Shown here: positions 1 through 5,286 of the stretch, piece by piece
Layout: every line of letters starts with the position of its first letter
How positions within the stretch are numbered: position 1 is the first letter of the stretch
NCBI GenBank assembly: GCA_947568605.1
Contig: CANOPV010000074.1
Location: forward strand, 1 to 5,286
Reading direction: 5' to 3'
Origin: an uncultured Clostridium sp.
Lineage (GTDB): Bacteria; Bacillota; Clostridia; TANB77; CAG-508
DNA length: 5,286 nt
Program-made: the position numbers and the translations under genes
The notes under the pieces: model-generated
Told to the model about the DNA's origin: nothing
What the model saw: the letters and a program-made list of their open reading frames with translations, nothing else
Database searches by the model: none

Positions 1-66
1 AGCGATTGGAGCCAAAAGCATATTTTTAAATATTTTAGCGAAGAATTGAATGTTTTATTTAATTAA
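1..66 (+). other. Possible 3' end of a plus-strand gene, frame uncertain
   Basis: The first 20 or so bases are clearly richer in G+C than the surrounding intergenic DNA, which suggests the edge of something functional. All three plus-strand frames are open at the edge. Frame 1 reads SDWSQKHIFKYFSEELNVLFN and stops at 64-66, frame 2 stops at 47-49, and frame 3 gives RLEPKAYF and stops at 27-29. If real, the gene would converge on the GH18 gene, whose stop lies at 102-104. On the minus strand an ATG at 21-19 would begin MLLAPIA, but no Shine-Dalgarno sequence precedes it. Too little is visible to choose between these readings or to name a product. Confidence 0.2.
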
Positions 67-90
67 AAAAATAATTTTAACGAAGAATTG
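32..90. repeat. 17-base direct repeat pair downstream of the GH18 gene
   Basis: The sequence ATTTTAGCGAAGAATTG at 32-48 recurs as ATTTTAACGAAGAATTG at 74-90, with one mismatch. The copies are offset by 42 bases and separated by a very AT-rich stretch containing an A-run at 65-71. Similarity does not extend past the 17 bases on either side. The offset is a whole number of codons (14) and about four helical turns. A function such as a paired binding site, a small duplication or a remnant of gene ends cannot be decided from two copies. Confidence 0.5.
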
Positions 91-101
91 TAGTAGAAAT
101 T

Positions 102-1778
102 TTATAAAATTATCTCTGCCACATTATTCCAAATACTGTCTATTTCTCTATCTTTTTCCCAAAATGCTACTCCACCTAAATTGTATTTTTGCATTAAAGA
201 TAATTTTTCTTTTATTGACCTTTCATCTTCTATCCACATTTTATATGTATATCCTTCTTGTTGATATTCTGTATAATTTTGTTTTAATGTATCATCCCAT
301 ACTCTTTCAGCATTTGCGGGTAATACCACATCTACTGCCTTCATATTTACAGTTACACTTGAAATATTTCCAGAAGAGTCTTCTTTCCATAATCTTGTAT
401 AAAATGGAATTCCTAATATTACTTTTTCAGCAGGTATATTTTCTTGAACTCCAACAAATTTATTTATATTTGTTTCAACCCAATTATATCCTGCAGTAGT
501 TCCTGCTTTTACACTTGATGTTCCATATTGGTCGTAAGCCATAAATATTATATAGTCTGCAACATTTCCTATTACATTTCTATCATAACATAAAGACCAA
601 TCTGCACTTCCATCTGGTGCTGTTACATCTACTGATAATTTAACTCCTATTTCTTTTAATCGTGGTTGTAATTCTATAATAAATCTTGAAAATTTGTCTT
701 TGTCTGCCTGATACATATACTCAAAGTCTATATTTATTCCATCTAAATTGTATTTTATTGCCATATTTACTATGTTTTCTATTAATAATTGTCTGTGTTC
801 ATAATTATTTAGTATAGTAGATGTCGTATCTTTTAATGAATTATTTGAAACCATAGGCCATACTTCATAATTATTAGATTTTGCCCAATCTATATATGTT
901 TTTCCTGCTGTTCCAACATTATCAAATATTGTTCCATTTCCGCCTTTTTCTAATGAGAAAAATGATGGTGATACTACATTTACTCCTTGAATTTTTGTTC
1001 CTGTTCTATTTGGTGCTTTTGCGTATTCTGAATAATAGTCCCATACTAGACTTATTTTTTTATTTTCTTTTTGTGTTTCCATATTTTCTCTTACATATAC
1101 TTTATTTGTTAATTTATCTTCTTTAACATATCCTATTTTTCCGTTTTCTGTTCTTACTTTTGCCCAGCCTTTTTCTGTTGAAGATATGTATATTACTTTT
1201 TCTCCTTTTTTTACTTTATCTACTGTTTTTGATATTCCACTTGCTTTATATTTTATAGATAAATTTTTACTTGCTGTTTCTTTTATTTGTTCTTTATCAA
1301 GAGAATCTGCTACTACTATATTTGTGTTATTTATATATTTTGTTTCTACATTGTATATATCATTCATTTCTGAAAATGGTAAATAATATGTTCCATCTTT
1401 TTCTATTACTGTATTTAAAATATTCGTTGATGCCCCATTTACTGTCATTTTATTTTGTTTTAAGCTTAATACTGCTACTTTTGTTCCATAAGTTGTTATT
1501 ATTTGATTATTTTCTTCATCTATGTATATATATTCATCAAAGAAGTTTGCTATATCTTGTTTAGATAGATATATTATACCTTTTTCGTCTATAAATATAT
1601 CTTTTTTTAGTCTTTGTGTTACATCTTTATTGTTTATTATAAAGCCAATTTTTCCTTCGTTTTCATCTTTTACAAAGTTTTTTGCAAATATTAATGTTAA
1701 AGCAATTAATATTAATGCTATTATCACTAATACTATATTTCTTATTAATTTTACTTTATTATTTCCCTCTTTTTTCAT
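102..1778 (-). CDS. Membrane-anchored SH3 / glycoside hydrolase family 18 protein
   Basis: A 558-residue surface hydrolase predicted to act on GlcNAc-containing polymers, most likely peptidoglycan or a related wall or spore glycan. Residues 11-33 form one hydrophobic helix after a Lys-rich start (signal anchor, no lipobox). Residues about 45-157 resemble a copper-amine-oxidase-N-like domain. Residues about 172-225 look like a bacterial SH3 domain (KGEKVIYISSTEKGWAKVR, IGYV). Residues about 240-555 are a GH18 barrel: DGINIDFE at 346-353 with general acid Glu353 and Asp351, FMAYDQYG at 412-419, VILGIPFYTRLW at 453-464 and GGVAFW at 535-540. The motif has Asn349 where chitinases have the middle Asp, which I recall as common in the YaaH/SleL-like wall and spore group. 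The ATG at 1778 follows AAGGAGA with six-base spacing. The gene has its own promoter and sits behind the endoQ terminator. Substrate and any sporulation role are inference. Confidence 0.9.
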   Translation of the reverse strand: MKKEGNNKVKLIRNIVLVIIALILIALTLIFAKNFVKDENEGKIGFIINNKDVTQRLKKDIFIDEKGIIYLSKQDIANFFDEYIYIDEENNQIITTYGTKVAVLSLKQNKMTVNGASTNILNTVIEKDGTYYLPFSEMNDIYNVETKYINNTNIVVADSLDKEQIKETASKNLSIKYKASGISKTVDKVKKGEKVIYISSTEKGWAKVRTENGKIGYVKEDKLTNKVYVRENMETQKENKKISLVWDYYSEYAKAPNRTGTKIQGVNVVSPSFFSLEKGGNGTIFDNVGTAGKTYIDWAKSNNYEVWPMVSNNSLKDTTSTILNNYEHRQLLIENIVNMAIKYNLDGINIDFEYMYQADKDKFSRFIIELQPRLKEIGVKLSVDVTAPDGSADWSLCYDRNVIGNVADYIIFMAYDQYGTSSVKAGTTAGYNWVETNINKFVGVQENIPAEKVILGIPFYTRLWKEDSSGNISSVTVNMKAVDVVLPANAERVWDDTLKQNYTEYQQEGYTYKMWIEDERSIKEKLSLMQKYNLGGVAFWEKDREIDSIWNNVAEIIL

Positions 1779-1811
1779 ATATTTCTCCTTATAATATTAT
1801 ATTTCTATATT

Positions 1812-1840
1812 AATATACCATATTTTTCTTTTTTCGTGAA
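1812..1840 (-). promoter_or_regulatory. Predicted sigma-A promoter with extended -10 for the GH18 gene
   Basis: Read on the minus strand, a -35 TTCACG (1840-1835, 4/6 to consensus) is separated by exactly 17 bases from a -10 TATATT (1817-1812, 5/6). TG lies at the extended -10 position, giving TGGTATATT. Transcription would begin near 1805 and leave a leader of roughly 27 bases carrying the AAGGAGA ribosome binding site. It sits just downstream of the preceding gene's terminator, as expected for an independent unit. I saw no good match to a sporulation sigma factor consensus. Confidence 0.6.
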
Positions 1841-1868
1841 TAGATTTTAGAAAATTTTAATATTTATT

Positions 1869-1921
1869 TTGTAAAAAAGTAGTAAATAGATAATAAATAT
1901 CTATTTACTACTTTTTTACAA
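1869..1921 (-). terminator. Intrinsic terminator after the endonuclease Q gene
   Basis: A perfect 24-base inverted repeat (1869-1892 with 1898-1921) around a 5-base loop starts 8 bases past the endoQ stop codon. In the minus-strand transcript the core stem GUAGUAAAUAGAUA / UAUCUAUUUACUAC is preceded by six A and followed by six U, the classic intrinsic layout. Because the A- and T-tracts mirror each other, the element could work from either strand. The stem has little G+C, offset by its length. It separates the endoQ unit from the GH18 promoter. Confidence 0.85.
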
Positions 1922-1929
1922 GTATATGA

Positions 1930-3123
1930 TTAATTTCCACATACTTTGCCATATACTCCGCCACCACCTGCTTGAATATTTAATTTTCCATCTCTTGCCA
2001 TAACTATATTTTTTGCTACTTTTTCTCCTATTATGGCTTCTATATCATCTTGTGATAACTTATGTAATATATTCATCTCTGTTTCAAAGTTATTTAATAG
2101 TTTATCTATTGTTTTTCCCCCTAAGTCCGGTATAAATGTTAATGGAATTTGATATATATATGGTGGTCTATTTTTAGGACTTTTTGTTTCTTTTTTATCT
2201 TTAATTATTTCTATTCTATCAAAAACTCCCATTGTTATATTTCTACTATCACAGTCTTTACATTTTGTTACAGGGGCTATACCTTCTATATTTTTTCCAC
2301 AAACTTCACAAAATGTTCTATGATATTTCCCTAACTTTGGGTCTAAACCGTAGTTACACAGTATTTTTCTACCGTCTTCATTTCTTATTGCTTTAAATAA
2401 TTCTTTATAACTTATGTCTTCTACTAGCATTTTATTATATTCTCTTGCAATTTTTGGTAAAGAATGTGCATCTGAATTAGTTAAAAATGATTTTTCTTCT
2501 AATTCTGAAATTTGATCTGCTAAAAATGTGTCTGAACTTAAACCTAATTCTATTGCAGGTATTTTAGAGTATTTTTCTTTAAATATTCTTTCTAATCTGC
2601 TTGTACAATTTCCATAGAAACTTTTATGTGGAGTAAATGCGTGTGCTGGAATAAGTATTCCATTATACTTTTCTACTATATCTATTAATTTATAAGCAGA
2701 TATATTCGCTCTTTGTGAACTTAATGTTATATTTTTTATATAATTTTTCATTTCATTGGAAAATGCTTTTATATCTTCTAATTTGGGAAAATAACATAGG
2801 TTGTGTGCACTTCCTGTTTTTCCATCATCATTTATTTCTGATGTTTCTATTTCACTTCCTAAAATTATACATACTTTATCTTTATATATAATTCCTCCGT
2901 CTTCTATTTCATAAGCTTCTCCTTGTTTTAAAAAGTTTTCTATATCTTCTATTACATAAGGTGAGGCACAGTCTATTATTCCTACTACATTTATTCCTTT
3001 TCTATCAACACATTCTTTTGCTATATTTTCAAAATTTAAAGAACGTGCTGCTGTTATTTTTATTGGTTTATTATTTTTTGTTCTTCCTATGTGAACGTGT
3101 AAATCTGCAAATATTTCGTACAT
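1930..3123 (-). CDS. Endonuclease Q family protein (PHP domain, TIGR00375-type)
   Basis: A 397-residue homologue of EndoQ, which in Thermococcales and Bacillus pumilus nicks DNA 5' of uracil, hypoxanthine, xanthine and abasic sites to start repair. The N-terminal PHP metal site looks complete: DLHVH (Asp7, His9, His11), Asp51, Glu91 in GSEIET, His107 in SAHN, His161 in IPAHAFTPH, and Asp218/His220 in NSDAH. A zinc knuckle follows, with Cys272, Cys275, Cys288 and Cys291. Then come the RPPYIYQIPL segment (319-328), a GGKTIDKLL helix-hairpin-helix-like stretch near 335-343, and a C-terminal AGGGGVYGK (385-393) that I recall as typical of the bacterial family. Length is normal for the family. The ATG at 3123 follows AAGGAGA at good spacing. 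It is the last gene before a strong terminator and may be read from its own promoter or from secDF. Family confidence is high; activity on deaminated DNA is inferred. Confidence 0.9.
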   Translation of the reverse strand: MYEIFADLHVHIGRTKNNKPIKITAARSLNFENIAKECVDRKGINVVGIIDCASPYVIEDIENFLKQGEAYEIEDGGIIYKDKVCIILGSEIETSEINDDGKTGSAHNLCYFPKLEDIKAFSNEMKNYIKNITLSSQRANISAYKLIDIVEKYNGILIPAHAFTPHKSFYGNCTSRLERIFKEKYSKIPAIELGLSSDTFLADQISELEEKSFLTNSDAHSLPKIAREYNKMLVEDISYKELFKAIRNEDGRKILCNYGLDPKLGKYHRTFCEVCGKNIEGIAPVTKCKDCDSRNITMGVFDRIEIIKDKKETKSPKNRPPYIYQIPLTFIPDLGGKTIDKLLNNFETEMNILHKLSQDDIEAIIGEKVAKNIVMARDGKLNIQAGGGGVYGKVCGN

Positions 3124-3152
3124 AATCTTCTCCTTACTGTGCGTTTTTATAT

Positions 3153-3174
3153 TATTATTTTAACCAAAATAATA
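3153..3174. repeat. Small inverted repeat in the endoQ leader
   Basis: The perfect 9-base arms TATTATTTT (3153-3161) and AAAATAATA (3166-3174) flank a 4-base loop, AACC. The element lies 30-51 bases upstream of the endonuclease Q start codon. It could be an operator or a weak RNA hairpin, but A/T palindromes arise easily by chance in DNA of this composition. Confidence 0.3.
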
Positions 3175-3239
3175 CTCTTTTCTAAATACATTTTTCTAAT
3201 ATGTTATATTGTGTATTTTCTTAAATAAAATAACTTCTC

Positions 3240-3267
3240 ATTATATTTTTTGTATTTTTAGTTTAAA
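3240..3267 (-). promoter_or_regulatory. Candidate promoter for the endonuclease Q gene
   Basis: On the minus strand a perfect -10 TATAAT (3245-3240) has a weak -35 TTTAAA (3267-3262, 4/6) at 16-base spacing. The start would fall near 3233, giving a leader of about 110 bases. The spacer between the secF-like gene and endoQ is AT-rich, so near-matches are expected by chance. I see no convincing terminator after the secF-like stop, so read-through from secDF is an equally good explanation for endoQ expression. Confidence 0.35.
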
Positions 3268-3297
3268 CATTTTTGTCTATTCCTAAAAAATAAAATC

Positions 3298-3930
3298 TTA
3301 TATTATAATATTTCTAATTTTGCATACTATACCCATTACAGACATTATATATATCAATAAAGCAATTGGCATTGTTATATCATCAAATGGTATTCTACAT
3401 ATTGCAATTATACTAAAATATAATGCTTCAATTATAATTAATCTACCTAAAAATTTTACACAAATTTTTAATATGTTTTGTTTTCTAAATCTAACTGCTA
3501 AATATCCTATAATCATTAATGTAACTAAAATTATTGGAAATACATAAGGTTTTATAATATCAATTACATTTACACTTGGGATATCAGTAGTTTTTATACT
3601 TTGTAAATCTTCTGATATTTCATATTTTTCTATAATCTTTGTTTTTAGATTTTCGACTTGTTCATCATTTATATCTTTTACTGTTATCGAAACATAATCG
3701 TCTAATATTTCTGCTGTTTGTAATAACATCTTTTCATTAATAACTTCTTTTGCTATGTTTTTAATATCTTTTATTTCAAAATCTTTTCCTATATATATAT
3801 CTATTCTTTTATTATTTGAATACATAAATCCTAAATTAAATCCTATTGTAGATATTACTATAATTCCTGCTAATATAATTGCAAGTATAACTATATATAT
3901 TATTTTTTGTTTAGTTAATAATTGTTTCAT
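3298..3930 (-). CDS. secF: Short, divergent SecF-like translocase subunit
   Basis: A 210-residue membrane protein that I assign to SecF by position and layout. It has a hydrophobic helix at about 9-28, then GFNLGFMYSNNKRIDIYIG (30-48) matching the GLNLGIDFxGG region, an extracytoplasmic alpha/beta domain to about 120, and helices at about 126-147, 155-178 and 183-203. The end, RIPFDDITMP... IVCKIRN (179-207), lines up with the SecF fourth helix that normally ends NDTxxxxDRIREN. Here those key residues are replaced and the protein stops. Typical SecF has about 300 residues and six helices, so the last two are missing. Only 174 bases separate its stop from endoQ, too few to hold the missing part, so a simple frameshift is unlikely. 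The start has a strong GGAGGA site coupled to the secD stop. It could instead be a SecF-derived accessory protein. Confidence 0.7.
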   Translation of the reverse strand: MKQLLTKQKIIYIVILAIILAGIIVISTIGFNLGFMYSNNKRIDIYIGKDFEIKDIKNIAKEVINEKMLLQTAEILDDYVSITVKDINDEQVENLKTKIIEKYEISEDLQSIKTTDIPSVNVIDIIKPYVFPIILVTLMIIGYLAVRFRKQNILKICVKFLGRLIIIEALYFSIIAICRIPFDDITMPIALLIYIMSVMGIVCKIRNIII

Positions 3931-3942
3931 ATATTCCTCCTA
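3931..3942 (-). promoter_or_regulatory. Ribosome binding site overlapping the secD stop codon
   Basis: On the minus strand the secD stop codon runs straight into the next gene's Shine-Dalgarno: TAGGAGGAATAT then ATG. The TAG supplies the first bases of a near-perfect TAGGAGG site, and only nine bases separate stop and start. This fixes the start at 3930 and implies translational coupling, so that the two membrane subunits are made together. Confidence 0.85.
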
Positions 3943-5286
3943 TTCTTTACTATCTATTAATAATAATGTTCTAGTAATTAATAAATGTGAAATTAATATG
4001 CAAATTATTCCCCAGAATATTAAAATACCTACATTTGTTATTGATGACCAAGTTATAAATGTAAATACTATTGAAATTATTAACATTATAACAATAATAT
4101 CAATAGAGTTTAATAAACCTTTTTTAATTGACTTATTAACATCATTTTTATTAATGCATATTTCTTTTAAAATATTTTCCATAATATATATATTAAATAA
4201 TATTAACACGATAATTCCAACTGCACTTTCGATTGATAAGTATACATTGGTATATCTTATAGCCAATAATAATAAATCTATTGCAGTAATTGAACCAATT
4301 ATAGTTAATGCTCCAACTTTTTTATATTTATATATTAAATATATAAATGAAATTATAACTAATGCTAATAAAACATAAATACTTATAGTTAATACAGTAT
4401 CGTTTATAACTGGCTTTATATAGTTTTCTGATTGTGTTGTATATTTAATAGGCATTTTTCCACTATTTAATAACATTGCAATACCTGCTGCATTTTTTAA
4501 ATATTCTTGAACTGATTTAGCATCACTTGAAGCACTTCCTACTGTTAATTGAATTTCTCCATTTGTAATTGGCTCACTAAAATATGTTGATAATACTTTT
4601 TCTCCTTCCATTTTTATTGTTACTTCTTTTTTAGTAGTATTATCATTTTCATCAGTTATCATTGTATATTTATTACTAATCTCTTCTAATTTCTTTTTTC
4701 CATCCTTATTAAAACCAATTGTTAGATATACTGTTGTTCCGTTTGTATCTGTATTATATGCTACTTGAACTTTTTTTATATCATTGTTGTCTAATAGAAG
4801 AGTATTATCTTCTGAATCTATTACTTCAAAACTTCCTATTGAATCTAAATATGATACAACTTCATCTGCCATCGAGTCTTCTGGTATCTCAATTATCATT
4901 TTCCCATTTGATTGATTTAGTTTTACTTTATAATCTGATACATTTAAAATTTCTAATCTTTTTTCTATTATTTTTTTAACGGTTTTGTAATTTTCTTCTA
5001 TTAATTTTTCTTGTGGGTTTACAGGTTCATCAACTGTTGTATATTTTGTTTCTTCTGTATTTTCTGTATTCTCATTATTTTCACTATTTTCATTTTCTGT
5101 TACATTTCCATCTGAATTATCTTTATTATCAGTATCTTGAACTACATTTCCATTTTCATCATATTTTACTTTTTTTGTTGATGTATCAATTCCTAATTCT
5201 ACTACTCTGTTTCCTTTTAAATTACTACTAAATAAGTAATCTTTAATAATATTTTTATATACATTTGATTTTTTTGTATATATACC
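3940..5286 (-). CDS. secD: SecD-type protein translocase subunit, N-terminus cut by window edge
   Basis: The frame is open through the window edge; 448 residues are visible and the first helix is missing. SecD works with SecF at the Sec channel, pulling exported chains outward using the proton gradient. Visible residue numbering: VKKIIEKRLEILNVSDYKVKLNQ (103-125) and IIEIPED (131-137) match the P1-domain signature xxIIxxRLxxxGVxEPxVxxxG...IxVxLPG. AAGIAMLLNSGKMPIKY (266-282) matches the AxxLRSGALPAPL segment. Helices follow at about 297-319, 326-344, 350-372, 395-412 and 416-440, ending ITRTLLLI as in other SecDs. The usual VDANVLIFERI is LFNIYIMENI here, so Leu363 replaces the conserved Asp. 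An Asn/Glu/Thr/Asp-rich linker spans about 51-80. An internal ATG at 4899 is not the start, because P1 sequence continues upstream of it. Family call is firm; normal function is uncertain. Confidence 0.85.
   Translation of the reverse strand, partial: GIYTKKSNVYKNIIKDYLFSSNLKGNRVVELGIDTSTKKVKYDENGNVVQDTDNKDNSDGNVTENENSENNENTENTEETKYTTVDEPVNPQEKLIEENYKTVKKIIEKRLEILNVSDYKVKLNQSNGKMIIEIPEDSMADEVVSYLDSIGSFEVIDSEDNTLLLDNNDIKKVQVAYNTDTNGTTVYLTIGFNKDGKKKLEEISNKYTMITDENDNTTKKEVTIKMEGEKVLSTYFSEPITNGEIQLTVGSASSDAKSVQEYLKNAAGIAMLLNSGKMPIKYTTQSENYIKPVINDTVLTISIYVLLALVIISFIYLIYKYKKVGALTIIGSITAIDLLLLAIRYTNVYLSIESAVGIIVLILFNIYIMENILKEICINKNDVNKSIKKGLLNSIDIIVIMLIISIVFTFITWSSITNVGILIFWGIICILISHLLITRTLLLIDSKE

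Noticed and set aside
98..111. 14-base palindrome AATTTTATAAAATT at the GH18 stop codon as a terminator
   Set aside because: It overlaps the stop codon, is entirely A/T, and is not followed directly by a T-run on the minus strand; chance palindromes are common at this composition.
50..499. A 149-codon plus-strand open frame opposite the GH18 C-terminus
   Set aside because: It is a Leu/Phe/Tyr/Ile-rich antisense product with no sensible domain, over a region whose minus-strand frame has clear GH18 motifs.
3124..3297. Tiny minus-strand frames between the secF-like gene and endoQ, including MFKLKIQKI and MYLEKSIILVKIII
   Set aside because: They are 9 and 14 codons, with poor or badly placed ribosome binding sites and AT-biased composition; nothing supports translation.
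3124..3297. Frameshifted remainder of SecF downstream of the short SecF-like gene
   Set aside because: The gap is too short for the roughly 90 missing residues, and no frame there shows the hydrophobic pattern of the last two SecF helices.
3299..3312. Short A/T palindrome ATATTATAATAT at the secF-like stop as a terminator
   Set aside because: It is a weak stem with no G-C pairs and overlaps the stop codon; read-through into endoQ cannot be excluded on this basis.
3755..4378. A 207-codon plus-strand open frame across the secD/secF junction
   Set aside because: It is antisense to two well-supported genes, dominated by Ile, Asn and Thr as expected from the opposite strand of AT-rich membrane-protein DNA, and shows no recognisable family.

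Overview
The window is very AT-rich (about a quarter G+C by eye) and every gene I can assign reads on the minus strand. The low G+C, strong AAGGAG-type Shine-Dalgarno sites, AT-rich intergenic DNA and protein content (a SecD/SecF pair, an endonuclease Q homologue, a membrane-anchored SH3-GH18 hydrolase) point to a low-GC Gram-positive of the Clostridia, perhaps an uncultured gut lineage. The taxonomic call is inference from composition and protein style.

Layout in transcription order, from the right edge leftward. (1) 5286-3940: SecD-type translocase subunit, cut by the window edge at its N-terminus. (2) 3930-3298: a short SecF-like protein whose ribosome binding site overlaps the secD stop codon, so the two are surely co-transcribed. 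(3) 3297-3124: a 174-base AT-rich spacer with a candidate promoter and a small inverted repeat. (4) 3123-1930: endonuclease Q family protein (PHP metal site plus a four-cysteine zinc knuckle), followed at once by a long perfect hairpin with A- and T-tracts (1921-1869), a convincing intrinsic terminator. (5) 1840-1812: a good extended -10 promoter, then (6) 1778-102: a membrane-anchored protein with a copper-amine-oxidase-N-like domain, an SH3 domain and a GH18 domain, as its own transcription unit. (7) 1-101: a short tail with a 17-base direct repeat and possibly the 3' end of a plus-strand gene.

Functionally the window holds protein export (SecDF), repair of deaminated DNA (EndoQ) and cell-surface glycan hydrolysis (GH18). 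These are mostly housekeeping roles, and I see no mobile element, CRISPR array, toxin-antitoxin pair, RNA gene or clear novel defence system. The most interesting signal is in SecDF. The visible SecD lacks the conserved membrane Asp of the proton path, and the SecF partner stops at the end of its fourth membrane helix without the NDTxxxxDRIRE motif or the last two helices. Together they look like a divergent SecDF that may not use the standard proton-driven mechanism.
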